Assembly (NCBI GenBank): GCA_022823225.1
Contig: JAJDXM010000092.1
Location: forward strand, 124,001 to 188,000
Source of the DNA: Gemmatimonadota bacterium
GTDB lineage: Bacteria > Gemmatimonadota > Gemmatimonadetes > Longimicrobiales > Gaopeijiaceae
Direction of reading: 5' to 3'
Length of the DNA: 64,000 nucleotides
Under the pieces are notes generated by a model. The model ran no database searches, was not told the DNA's origin, and worked only from the letters and a program-made list of their open reading frames with translations. Each line of letters starts with the position of its first letter. Within the stretch, counting starts at the first letter, position 1. Positions 50,263 to 58,779 of this stretch are shown here, in pieces. The position numbers and the translations under genes were made by a program.

Positions 50263-50469
50263 TCAGGCCACCACTTCTTCCCGGCGTCTCCGGAACATCC
50301 AGTAGACAAAGAAGGCCAGGGCGACGAAGAACCCGATCTTGAGCGCCGTTGCCACGAAGCCGAGCATCATTCCGAAGAGCGGGGCCGCCGCGATCAGCAG
50401 GACCTTGAGCAGGAGATAGCCCACCGTCCCGACCGCTGCGACCGCGCCGAAAGCCTTTGCGTAGTGCAT
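50263..50469 (-). CDS. Small two-helix membrane protein, 68 aa
   Basis: ATG at 50467-50469 with AGGAGGG 7 nt upstream, so translation is well supported. Two hydrophobic helices fill most of it (AVGTVGYLLLKVLLIAAAPL and ALKIGFFVALAFFVYWMF), and it ends with a positive tail RRRREEVVA, implying a cytosolic C-terminus. Function unknown. It converges with the helicase-like gene and precedes the DUF5916 gene on the same strand. Confidence 0.75.
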   Translation of the reverse strand: MHYAKAFGAVAAVGTVGYLLLKVLLIAAAPLFGMMLGFVATALKIGFFVALAFFVYWMFRRRREEVVA

Positions 50470-50533
50470 TCAATTCCCTCCTGGGAGAAGTGGACCGGCC
50501 AACAGCGGTCCAACCGTCATGTCGGTTCTGACA

Positions 50534-52945
50534 CTACCGCCTGAAGCGGTAGGATAGTTTCATGAACATCCCTTCCGACTCGGGCCGCAGGTTGCGGAAA
50601 CGGAAGGCTTCGGGGTCGTCCATGAGCCGGGTGTACCCCAGGAAGAAGACGGTACCGGGAGTCGGCTCGTAGCTCAGAAGCGCCTCGGCCGAGATGTCGT
50701 TCGACCCCGATCCGCCCAGGCCGAAGCATGATTCGCCGGTGCAGTAGGAGACCTGCCGGCCGCCCTCGGGGGTCTTCAGGAGGCCACGTTCCTGGCTGCC
50801 GTACTCCACGATCGTGCGCACGAACAGCGCGCGGCTGAACTGGTACTGAATCCTCGCCCTGGGGATCGTCGCCTCCGAATAGAGCGACCCGTCGCGCTGA
50901 CGGTAGAGGCGCGAGAAGCGGACCCCGAGTTCCGCGCTGAGCTGCGTCGTGGGAAAGAGCGTCAGCCCCGCGTCGCCGGACCACGAGTCGGCCACGTCCA
51001 CCGGAGTGTCCGTGATGAAGTCGAAGAGCGGCGTCTCCGACCAGGTGCCCCGAAGATTCACGCGGGCCCAGTTCAGGGGATTCACCCACATGAAGGCGGT
51101 TCCCGACTGAAGTCCCTGGAAGATCGTCTGGTCCGGATAGAACGGCTGGCGGCCACCTTCGGAATCGGTGTAGAAGAGACCCTGGTAGTCCTCCGCCGGG
51201 AAATCGTAGAAGGAGCGCGCGTAGTTCCCGAAGATCGTGATGTTTCCGCGAAATGACATGCTCCCGCCCAGGCGCACCCTGCGCTCCTCGGCCCACCGGC
51301 GCTCCCAGAAGTCCTCGTGATCCCAGAAACCCTCGGCCTCGATGCTCGGACCCCAGCGCTCGAGCAGATCTCCGGGCCGTCCCCGGAAGTTGTAGCTGAT
51401 CCGGCCCTGGGCCTGAGAAGCGCCGGTGCGGCGAATGAAGCCGCTGCCGGCCACGAAGTCGTCGCTCACGTCCTGGACGCTGGCGCTGTATTGCAGGCTG
51501 CGGCCGGTGCGCCCGAAGTTGGCCGAGAAGAGAGTGCCTCCGTCCGCGCCGGGCTCCCCCGCCGCCGTGGTGCTGCGCGCGGCGAGCAGGGTCAGCGTGT
51601 GCCGCTGGTCCAGCTGGAAGCGGCCGTCCACGCCCGCGACGCGGTTGTAGCGGTCTCCATGGTAGGTGCGGTCCGTGTAGACCATCCCGACGTTCGAGTT
51701 CCCGATGTCACGCCGCAGGCGCACGATGTTGACGAGCGGGCGAACGTGTCCCTCCCCGCCGTCCGGATCCGCGACCCGATCCACCGCGCCCAGGTACCCG
51801 GCGTTCATGGCACCGACCTTCCCCTGCACCTTGGCGCCCCACACCGGACTGACGATCGACCGCGTGTACACCAGCTGCTGGGGAAGCTGGAAGATCTCGG
51901 TTCCCTCCAGGAAGAACGGGCGCTTCTCCCGCAGGAAGATCGCAAAGCGTTCGTTCACGACGATCTGGCCTTCATCGGCCTCGACCTGCGAGAAGTCCGG
52001 GTTGTAGGTGCCGTCCAGGGTGAGGTTCGAGGTGATTCCGTAGGTAATGTTGAACCCGAAGTCGCGATGCAGCTTTCCACGCTCCAGCCCGCCCGCCTCG
52101 TCGCTATGGAAGGAGGTCTGCCGGTACGTCTGCACCGGGTTGAACTCCATGAGCCGCCCCGGTTCCAGGCCGCTCAGCCCGGTCAGCTTGCCGGACTGCT
52201 CGAGCCGGTTGGCCACGTCGGCCGAGACCGGCGCCCACGACTCGTTGTAGCCGTTGCGCGCGATGCGGCGCTCGACCTGCAGCCCCCAGTCCTGCACCTC
52301 GGCCGGGCTGAACTTGATGCTCTTGAGCGGCACCTTGACTTCGATCGAATAGCCCCAGTCATGCACCTGCCCGCTCGACTCCCACACGAAGTCGGGATTC
52401 CAGTCGATGGGGGGGCCCATCCTGCCCCGGCGCCCGCCCCCGCCGCCCACATTCCAGAGACCGTCCTGCTGCACGCCGAGGGGGTTCACCATGATCACGT
52501 ACGCCCGGCGCTGGTCGTCGAAGGTGTCCAGGATGAAGCGCACATAGTCGTCGGAGAAGGCGAACGAGTCGCGGTCGCCCAAAGTGCCGCGGATGCCCCC
52601 CTCCTCGTCGTCGTAGGCCTCGACGGCGAAATAGATGGCGTCGCTGGTGACCAGGATTCGAGCTTCGGTTCGCTGCGTGGCGGGCACGCCCTCGACCGGG
52701 TCGAACTGCGTGAAGCCGGTGAGCAGCGGCGCGGATTCCCACACGGGCTCGCCCAGATCGCCGTCGATGGCGATGTTCGGCTCGGCCACCGCCGGGCTGG
52801 GCACCTCCAACTGGCCCGCGCTGCCGACGTATTCCGTGGCCGTGGCGGCCGCTTCGCCTCCGTTCGCGACCCCACCCGCCCGCACGGAGTCCTGTTGCGC
52901 GCCCAGTGCCGTCGCCGCGGTGACGGCTGCCGCAAGTATCGTCAT
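50534..52945 (-). CDS. DUF5916 outer-membrane protein with CBM9-like N-terminal domain
   Basis: 803 aa from the ATG at 52943-52945; a short signal MTILAAAVTAATALGAQQ follows at once. Residues ~55-250 form a family 9 carbohydrate-binding-like domain (IAIDGDLGEPVWESAPLLTG, TSDAIYFAVEAYDDE, DDYVRFILDTFDDQRR). The remaining ~550 residues are a DUF5916 barrel: FGFNITYGITSNLTLDGTYN, PDFSQVEADEGQIVVNERFA, FLREKRPFFLEGTEIFQLP, ending FMKLSYRFRR. Function is unknown; a role in surface carbohydrate or glycan interaction is an inference from the N-terminal domain. Confidence 0.9.
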   Translation of the reverse strand: MTILAAAVTAATALGAQQDSVRAGGVANGGEAAATATEYVGSAGQLEVPSPAVAEPNIAIDGDLGEPVWESAPLLTGFTQFDPVEGVPATQRTEARILVTSDAIYFAVEAYDDEEGGIRGTLGDRDSFAFSDDYVRFILDTFDDQRRAYVIMVNPLGVQQDGLWNVGGGGGRRGRMGPPIDWNPDFVWESSGQVHDWGYSIEVKVPLKSIKFSPAEVQDWGLQVERRIARNGYNESWAPVSADVANRLEQSGKLTGLSGLEPGRLMEFNPVQTYRQTSFHSDEAGGLERGKLHRDFGFNITYGITSNLTLDGTYNPDFSQVEADEGQIVVNERFAIFLREKRPFFLEGTEIFQLPQQLVYTRSIVSPVWGAKVQGKVGAMNAGYLGAVDRVADPDGGEGHVRPLVNIVRLRRDIGNSNVGMVYTDRTYHGDRYNRVAGVDGRFQLDQRHTLTLLAARSTTAAGEPGADGGTLFSANFGRTGRSLQYSASVQDVSDDFVAGSGFIRRTGASQAQGRISYNFRGRPGDLLERWGPSIEAEGFWDHEDFWERRWAEERRVRLGGSMSFRGNITIFGNYARSFYDFPAEDYQGLFYTDSEGGRQPFYPDQTIFQGLQSGTAFMWVNPLNWARVNLRGTWSETPLFDFITDTPVDVADSWSGDAGLTLFPTTQLSAELGVRFSRLYRQRDGSLYSEATIPRARIQYQFSRALFVRTIVEYGSQERGLLKTPEGGRQVSYCTGESCFGLGGSGSNDISAEALLSYEPTPGTVFFLGYTRLMDDPEAFRFRNLRPESEGMFMKLSYRFRR

Positions 52946-53085
52946 CTATTCGTCACTCTCATCGTTGAAACGCTTGTGATGGGCCTGCTCGAAACGAGAA
53001 GGACACAGTTAAAGTAGACACCCGGCGCACCGGCATCGTTGACCGCCGTCCCGGGAATCGCCACGATGGCCCGAAACGACCGCTC

Positions 53086-53298
53086 ATGACTTCGTACACG
53101 ACCTCCGAACGGCGCGCACTGCTGGACCTGGTCTCGGGAGGGGCCATTGACCCGCCCTGCCCCCGCTGCGGCGCGCCCTGCACGGTCATCCGGACCCGCC
53201 CCCGTGCCGACGTCGCATACGTGCGCGACCGGGTCGTGGTGCGGTGCACCCGGTGCCTGTGCAGCTGCGCCGCCGACGCGGACGGGCCTCCAGGGTAG
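53086..53298 (+). CDS. Small zinc-ribbon-like protein, 70 aa
   Basis: The protein has two Cys clusters, PPCPRCGAPCTV and RCTRCLCSCAA, about 25 residues apart, joined by a basic strand (IRTRPRADVAYVRDRVVV). This CxxC...CxxC spacing fits a zinc ribbon. The ATG at 53086 has only a weak ribosome site. There is no signal peptide. It is divergent from the DUF5916 gene across a 140-bp gap and upstream of the PorV-like gene. Function is unknown. Confidence 0.6.
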   Translation: MTSYTTSERRALLDLVSGGAIDPPCPRCGAPCTVIRTRPRADVAYVRDRVVVRCTRCLCSCAADADGPPG

Positions 53299-53467
53299 CT
53301 CCCGTCGGATTCCGGCCGAATGCAACCGCCGCTGCTTGCCCCCGCGGCGAGTGGCATTCAGCTTGATGGGGTTCAACCCACCGGGCACCCCGCAAGCGGG
53401 TGCGCGGAGCGACCAAGGAGACGACCATTCAGCCGATGGACCGGATTCCCACGTGACGGCGCGCCGA

Positions 53468-54496
53468 ATGCGGTGCTCGCCGCTGTTACTGTCGCTGGGA
53501 CTGGCGGCGGTTCTTGCGACGCAGACGGCGCCTCTCCAGGCCCAGGACCGGGACGTGCGGGAATCTCCGCCGCCGGGCCCCTCCGTTCTCAAGCTCACGA
53601 CGAGCACCCGCGCCCTGGCGCTGGGCGGCGCCTTCCTCATGGGCGGCGGCCGTCACGGCGTCTTCCACCACCCCTCGCTGATCTCCGGACAGGGGTTCGA
53701 TGTCACCCTGGGCGGCTCCCGTGCCGGACCTGCCGACGGCGACCGGGACCGCGCGCCCGACGATCTCGATGACGACGACGAACCCGGTCACAAACGGGAC
53801 GCGCTGTACGGCGCATTGAGCACGGGCGCGGCGTGGATGGGGGGCACGGTCGCCGTCGGGATTGCGGTCTTCAACTACGGGTCCGACCGGGATGGGGACG
53901 CACCACGGGAGTGGGATCTCGACCGCGACCGGAGGGTCGCCGCCTCGCGGGTCTGGCCCGCGGGGACCGAGTTCGTGGGGGCGGTGGGGTACAGGCGCGC
54001 GTTCTTCGGCTTCGATTTCGGCGCCGCCGCCAAGGTGGTCGGGCAGTCGGTCGCGGGCACCGCGGCCCGCACGGGTGCGGTGGACGCCGGCATGTCGAGG
54101 GGGATCGGGCGCCTCACCGCCGCGCTCACAGTGCAGAATCTGGGCCCGGACCTGGATCTTGCGGGCCGCAAGGTGCCGCTCCCGGCCCGCGTCACGATGG
54201 GCGCGGGGACGCGGAGCCGCGCGCCGGTGGGGCCGCTGGACATCGGTGCCGCGGCGCAGGTGTCCTACGAGCGCGACGGCGCGATCGTGCCGGGCGGCGG
54301 GGTGGAGGTGGCCTACTGGCCGATCCAGCGCCGGATCTTCATCGTGCGAATCGGGGCGGTCCGGGTGGTGGAGGGGGACGGCCTGCCGCTGACCTTCGGG
54401 GCGGGCTTCGAGGGGGACCGGATCAGGCTTGACTACGCGTACAGCGAACACGATCCGGCCGCGGGATCGCACCGGTTCGGAATCTCGATAGGGTAA
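53468..54496 (+). CDS. PorV/FadL-like outer-membrane protein, 342 aa
   Basis: Starts at the ATG at 53468 (GTG 53453 also in frame). Signal peptide LLLSLGLAAVLATQTAPLQA. The opening of the mature protein, KLTTSTRALALGGAFLMGGG and HGVFHHPSLISG, resembles the conserved ALGGAF...NPS start of PorV/PorQ and FadL-type barrels. Strand-rich regions follow (GALSTGAAWMGGTVAVGIAV, VGAVGYRRAFFGFDFGAAAK), and the protein ends DPAAGSHRFGISIG. PorV carries type IX secretion substrates in Bacteroidota. An Asp/Arg-rich loop sits near residue 90. Family membership is by pattern only. Confidence 0.7.
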   Translation: MRCSPLLLSLGLAAVLATQTAPLQAQDRDVRESPPPGPSVLKLTTSTRALALGGAFLMGGGRHGVFHHPSLISGQGFDVTLGGSRAGPADGDRDRAPDDLDDDDEPGHKRDALYGALSTGAAWMGGTVAVGIAVFNYGSDRDGDAPREWDLDRDRRVAASRVWPAGTEFVGAVGYRRAFFGFDFGAAAKVVGQSVAGTAARTGAVDAGMSRGIGRLTAALTVQNLGPDLDLAGRKVPLPARVTMGAGTRSRAPVGPLDIGAAAQVSYERDGAIVPGGGVEVAYWPIQRRIFIVRIGAVRVVEGDGLPLTFGAGFEGDRIRLDYAYSEHDPAAGSHRFGISIG

Positions 54497-54595
54497 GGGC
54501 GCGTCACGAGCCCCCGTTGGCCCTCCACCACCTCGCGTACGGCCCCTCTTCGCCCCCAGCGGGTTCCGAGTGCACTCCCTGGTCGATTCATCCTG

Positions 54596-56710
54596 TCACC
54601 TCTTTTGTGTCTGCGGCACCCTCGCCGACAGAAACCCCGGATGCAACTGCGCGAGCCCCACGTCGTCCACCACCACCGTCCCCTTCTCCGCCTGGTCGAA
54701 CACGAGCGAGACGGCGCGCAGCGTCCTCGGTTCGAAGGCCGCGTTCTCCGCCGCAAAGTCCGAGAGCGGAATGGAGAAGTGTTGCAGAATCAGTTCCCAC
54801 GGATCCGCAAAGCGTTGCCTCTCCAGGTCCTGGCGGCGCAGGACGCGGATGGTGAGGGGTCGGCGAAGAGGCCCGTAGTCCGTAAGGCTGACGCGGGCGG
54901 TGTCTCCGTCCGCGTCGACGGCCGCGATGGTCAGCGCCAGAGGGGGTTTCTCCTCCTCCTCGCCGCGCTGGCCCTCGCGGCCTTCCTCTTCGGACTCCTC
55001 GGCGGCGCGTTCCTCGTCGCCCCCATCCCCCTCCCCTTCTCCCTCCTCGCCTTCCTCTTCCGGGGGCCTTCTCGGGCCCGGTTCCCGATCCAGGCCGCCC
55101 ACATGCAGCTCGAGGGTGGTTTGGGCGCCCGCGGACCACGACTCGGCCAGCCCGTCGGGCAGCGTCACGGTGAACACCGGCGGCGGCGCGGGCTCGTCCG
55201 AGCCCCGGTAGCTGTTGTTCCAGCCCAGCCAGAGCGCCTGGTTCAGCTGTGACGACGAGGTGCTGGTGCGGTTCGCGGAGCGCAGGTCGAGCTGGCCCTC
55301 GCGCCAGGTGCTGAAGTCGGCGCCGTGGAGGGTCACGCCCGGCGCCGACCCGGTGGTCACGTCGATGTCCTCCTCGAAGTCGGCGAGCGGGCGGAAAGAC
55401 GAGTCCATGAAGCGCGTGATGTACATCGTCGGGGGCAGCCAGCCCCCCGCGACGCGGTGGTCGCGGAAGATCGGGCGGTAGCGGTCGTCGCCCTTCAGCG
55501 TGATGTCGAGGAAGGACGAGACGAAGACGCGGCCGAACTCGCGCTGGTCCTCGGGCGGAAGCAGGCCCCTGAGCTCCAGGATGCGGGGACTGCGCGGACC
55601 GTTGTCGTGCGCGCCCCAGACCGTGTTCCACTGCCCGTGGTTGGCGCGGTAGACGTAGACGGCGGACTTGAAGAAGTCGGGGGGATCGGCGGTGGCGGTC
55701 GGCTGGGCCGAGCCGTTGCCGGCAGCGACCGCGTGGGCCCGCGCGCCCGTGTCGCCGAACCGCACCCGGTTGAACTGGCGCAGCCCGTGGAAGCTGGTCA
55801 CGTCGCCGTCGTGCGAGCCGTGGAAGACGAGGTAGTTGACATCGTGGACGGGCGCGCGCTGGTCGGCCGGCAGGTACTGGCCGTCGACCGGCGCGATCGC
55901 GATCACCGCCTTGATACGGAAGCCGAAGTCGAACTCGAACGATGCGTCGTCCGGGTAGCGGGTCAGGCGGTTGAAGGCGGCCGCGAGCGCCACCGCTTCG
56001 CCGCCGCGCGAGTGGCCGATGAGCGCGATGTTGCCCATGTCGACCCGGCCGTGGAAGGGATTCTCCGGGTCGTCGGCGAAGCGCCGCCACGCCTGCAGGT
56101 GCTTCAGGAGCATCCATCCGCGCCCGTCGTTCTCGCCGCGGATGCCGCCGTTGATGAAGTTCATGTCCACCGACGCGAGGATGTACCCGCGGCTGGCGAG
56201 CAGCTCCCCGAGCCAGTCGTAGCCGGGGTCCGAGAAGTCGCGCATGTTGTGGTTGCCGTGCACGACCAGGACGAGGGGGTGGGGGCCGGGGTCGTCGGGG
56301 TACCAGACGCGCGCGTTGACGGGGAAGCTGTCGGGCGAGAACCCCCAGTAGCGGTTCCGGGACCTGGCCGAGCTGCCGAGGCTCACCAGCTTGGACGCAT
56401 CCACGCTCTCGGTCACGATCGCCACCGAATCGCGGTACTCGGCGCGGTTCTTGTCCGTGCCGGAGCCGTAGTAGAGGGTGAGGACGTCGTGGGGGCCGGG
56501 GAGGGCGGGGCTGGGCGCGTCGAGGTGGTGGCCGGACAGGATCGTGGGCGCGTCCGAGGGCGTGAGTTCAAGGGAGCCGGCGCAGGCGGTGGAGAACAGG
56601 GCGGCGGCGAGCGCGGCGGGCAGGCCCACTACCGCGGCACGGGGCCAACCCCCGGCGGATGCGGGGGCGGCGGGCTGGCCGCTACTTCGGATCCGTCGTC
56701 GAACTCGCAT
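54596..56710 (-). CDS. Alpha/beta hydrolase-fold lipoprotein with acidic low-complexity insert
   Basis: 704 aa. Signal peptide with lipobox ALFSTACAGS. The hydrolase region begins FPVNARVWYPDDPGPHPLVL with VVHGNHNMRDFSDPGYDWL, and the nucleophile elbow is IALIGHSRGGEAVALAA. APVDGQYLPADQRAP and LVFHGSHDGDV may hold the acidic residue, and NHGQWN a His. A C-terminal beta-rich part follows. About residues 545-595 are almost only Glu, Gly, Arg and Asp (GEEGEGEGDGGDEERAAEES), unlike the rest. It is probably an esterase or lipase on the periplasmic face; the substrate is unknown. Confidence 0.8.
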   Translation of the reverse strand: MRVRRRIRSSGQPAAPASAGGWPRAAVVGLPAALAAALFSTACAGSLELTPSDAPTILSGHHLDAPSPALPGPHDVLTLYYGSGTDKNRAEYRDSVAIVTESVDASKLVSLGSSARSRNRYWGFSPDSFPVNARVWYPDDPGPHPLVLVVHGNHNMRDFSDPGYDWLGELLASRGYILASVDMNFINGGIRGENDGRGWMLLKHLQAWRRFADDPENPFHGRVDMGNIALIGHSRGGEAVALAAAFNRLTRYPDDASFEFDFGFRIKAVIAIAPVDGQYLPADQRAPVHDVNYLVFHGSHDGDVTSFHGLRQFNRVRFGDTGARAHAVAAGNGSAQPTATADPPDFFKSAVYVYRANHGQWNTVWGAHDNGPRSPRILELRGLLPPEDQREFGRVFVSSFLDITLKGDDRYRPIFRDHRVAGGWLPPTMYITRFMDSSFRPLADFEEDIDVTTGSAPGVTLHGADFSTWREGQLDLRSANRTSTSSSQLNQALWLGWNNSYRGSDEPAPPPVFTVTLPDGLAESWSAGAQTTLELHVGGLDREPGPRRPPEEEGEEGEGEGDGGDEERAAEESEEEGREGQRGEEEEKPPLALTIAAVDADGDTARVSLTDYGPLRRPLTIRVLRRQDLERQRFADPWELILQHFSIPLSDFAAENAAFEPRTLRAVSLVFDQAEKGTVVVDDVGLAQLHPGFLSARVPQTQKR

Positions 56711-56769
56711 GAGGGAATGTTACGGGGAGGACAGCCGCCGGGCCACTGGGGACCCCATCCGCCACCCGG

Positions 56770-57915
56770 TCAGATGACCTCCCCGGCGTGCAGCTCCAGC
56801 AGAAAGTCCTGGTAGGGGATCAGGTCGGTTCCATCGATCCGGCGCCGGTCGCGCTCCGCCGTGACTATTATCGCCCGGCGCGGCCGAAACTCCTCCCGGA
56901 ACGCCCTCATCGGCCGCAGGTCGCCCCGCCGGACCCGGCCCTTCACCTCCACCGCCACCTCTCCGCGGTTCAGGACGAAGTCCACCTCCAGTCCCGTCTT
57001 GGTCCGCCAGAACTGGATGGGAAAGTCCTTTTCCCGATAGCCCCGGAAGGCGACGATCTCCTGAAGAATGAAGTGTTCGAACGCCCGGCCGAATTCCGCC
57101 CCGGCGGCTTGCGCGACCCGCCGCCCGCACACCCGTCCCGCGACGCCCACATCGAAGAGGTAGAACTTCGGTGCCGCCGAAATGCTCTGCCGCCCCGCCC
57201 GTCGGTGAAACGGCCGAATCAGGTAGCCGAGCAGCGTGTCCTCAAGTATCTCGAAGTAGGTCCGGACGGTCTTCGCAGCCACGCCACAGTCCCGGGCAAT
57301 GCTGGCGTAGTTGAGCAGTTCGCCGTGCGAGAATCGCAGCGCCTCGAAGAACCGCATGAAGGCGTCGGTGTTGCGGGTCAGGGCCTCGCCGATGACTTCC
57401 TGGGCGAGGAAGTCGCGGAGATAGGCGGCGAGAGAGCGCCCGGCGTGCCGCCTCCCGTAAATGCCCGGCAGCAGACCGTCGTTCAACGCCGTGAGGAGAT
57501 GGAAGCCCGGGATCTCCGCATACGTCAACGGGAACATCTCGAAGCGCCAGGCCCGGCCCCCAAGGAGGTTGACTCCGGCGCGCCTGATCTTGCGCGCACT
57601 TGATCCGCACAGGATGAAGGACAGGCCCCGCGACTCGATGAGCCGATGCACCTCATCGAGCAGCCCCGGCACCTTCTGGACTTCGTCGATGACCACGGGC
57701 GCTTTCCGGGCGTCCGGCATCGAAGCGAGCTGCTCGCCGAGCCGTGAAGGACGGGCGCTGAGCGGAAACCGGACGTCGAAGTCGAGCAGGTCCAGGTGCA
57801 CGCTGTCCGGGAAGCGCGCCTGCAGCCAGGTCGACTTGCCGGTCTGACGCGCGCCCCACAGGAACGCGGATTGTCCAGGGGGCAGGTCGATGTCGAGGAT
57901 TCGTATGTAACCCAT
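56770..57915 (-). CDS. DUF4143-type AAA ATPase (copy 3)
   Basis: 381 aa. Walker A is FLWGARQTGKSTWLQARF, Walker B is APVVIDEVQKVPGLL, and LSFILCGSSARK is the sensor strand. RFEMFPLTYAEIP is a family hallmark. The C-terminal DUF4143 domain shows NYASIARDCGVAAKTVRTY, FYLFDVGVAGRVCG, RAFEHFILQEIVAFRGY and FWRTKTGLEVDFVLNRG followed by VAVEVKGR, an intact PD-(D/E)XK-like pattern. It stands alone behind an inverted repeat plus extra half-sites. Function unknown. Confidence 0.9.
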   Translation of the reverse strand: MGYIRILDIDLPPGQSAFLWGARQTGKSTWLQARFPDSVHLDLLDFDVRFPLSARPSRLGEQLASMPDARKAPVVIDEVQKVPGLLDEVHRLIESRGLSFILCGSSARKIRRAGVNLLGGRAWRFEMFPLTYAEIPGFHLLTALNDGLLPGIYGRRHAGRSLAAYLRDFLAQEVIGEALTRNTDAFMRFFEALRFSHGELLNYASIARDCGVAAKTVRTYFEILEDTLLGYLIRPFHRRAGRQSISAAPKFYLFDVGVAGRVCGRRVAQAAGAEFGRAFEHFILQEIVAFRGYREKDFPIQFWRTKTGLEVDFVLNRGEVAVEVKGRVRRGDLRPMRAFREEFRPRRAIIVTAERDRRRIDGTDLIPYQDFLLELHAGEVI

Positions 57916-57926
57916 AGTGATCGCAA

Positions 57927-57975
57927 TTCTGATTGGTGATACTAATCAGAAATGTAATGTGAGAATCAGAATCAG
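57927..57975. promoter_or_regulatory. AATCAG-type operator array upstream of DUF4143 copy 3
   Basis: TTCTGATT (57927-57934) and AATCAGAA (57944-57951) form a perfect 8-bp inverted repeat with a 9-nt spacer. Two more AATCAG half-sites follow in tandem at 57964-57969 and 57970-57975. The array begins 11 nt upstream of the ATPase start, a position suited to autorepression. Confidence 0.55.
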
Positions 57976-58084
57976 CAACGACCGGACTGGTCGCCGCCAA
58001 GGGCCCACGGTAGGCTGGCGATCCACCCGGCCACACCATACCGTACAATCAAACACACCGTAAACCAGCAACAGGAGCAGCTGG

Positions 58085-58720
58085 ATGAACCGGTGGAGTG
58101 CGGTGATTGTGTCGGGAATCCTTTTGACCGGATGCGGTCCGGACGTCGCCGACCCCCCCAGGCCCGACGTGCCGGGCAACAGGCCGGACACCCTGACCAC
58201 GGCGTGCCCACCCGGGTCCGAGGTATGGATGGGCATCCCCGTCTGCGCCGAGGGGAGCCGCGCCGGCTACAATCGCGACGACTTCGGGAGCGCCTCCCGG
58301 TACCAGCGGTGGGAGGACGAGATCATCGCCGGGATGCCGAAGTCGGGCGGACAGGTTTACACGCCGTACACATGCACGCTGTACGACATCAGGGACGACG
58401 GCACCGCGGCCACTGACATCGACCACGTCGTGGCCCTCTCGGAGGCCTACGACTCGCGACTCGACAGAGAGCGGTTCCAGGAGTTCGGGGAGGACTCCCT
58501 GAACCTCACGATCGCGGTCCCCGCGGTGAACCAGAACCAGAAGTCGGACAAGGACGCCGCGGACTGGAGCCCGACGTACAACAGGGGGTGGTTCGCGGCC
58601 AAGGTCGTGGCCGTCAAGCAGAAGTACGGGATTTCGATCAATCCGGCCGAGCGGGACTCGCTGGCCGCAATGCTCGCCGCCGACTCGAGCCGCACGGTGG
58701 TGTGCGGCCAATCCGGCTGA
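58085..58720 (+). CDS. HNH-type nuclease (DUF1524/GmrSD-like), lipoprotein
   Basis: 211 aa from the ATG at 58085. Signal peptide with lipobox VSGILLTGCGPD. The nuclease core contains QVYTPYTCTLYDIRDDGTAA, then DIDHVVALSEAYDSRL, where the DH pair is the HNH beta-strand histidine, and LNLTIAVPAVNQNQKSDKDA with the Asn of NQNQKSDKDP-type motifs. YTPYTCTLYD matches the region before the HNH finger in DUF1524 exported nucleases. It probably degrades DNA outside the cytoplasm, for nutrient use or against incoming DNA. It is divergent from DUF4143 copy 3, about 170 bp apart. Confidence 0.88.
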   Translation: MNRWSAVIVSGILLTGCGPDVADPPRPDVPGNRPDTLTTACPPGSEVWMGIPVCAEGSRAGYNRDDFGSASRYQRWEDEIIAGMPKSGGQVYTPYTCTLYDIRDDGTAATDIDHVVALSEAYDSRLDRERFQEFGEDSLNLTIAVPAVNQNQKSDKDAADWSPTYNRGWFAAKVVAVKQKYGISINPAERDSLAAMLAADSSRTVVCGQSG

Positions 58721-58779
58721 CAGGGGCCGACTTGCGCCGGCTGGCGCCCGCTAGCCGTTCGGCTCTACGATGGGACGCC

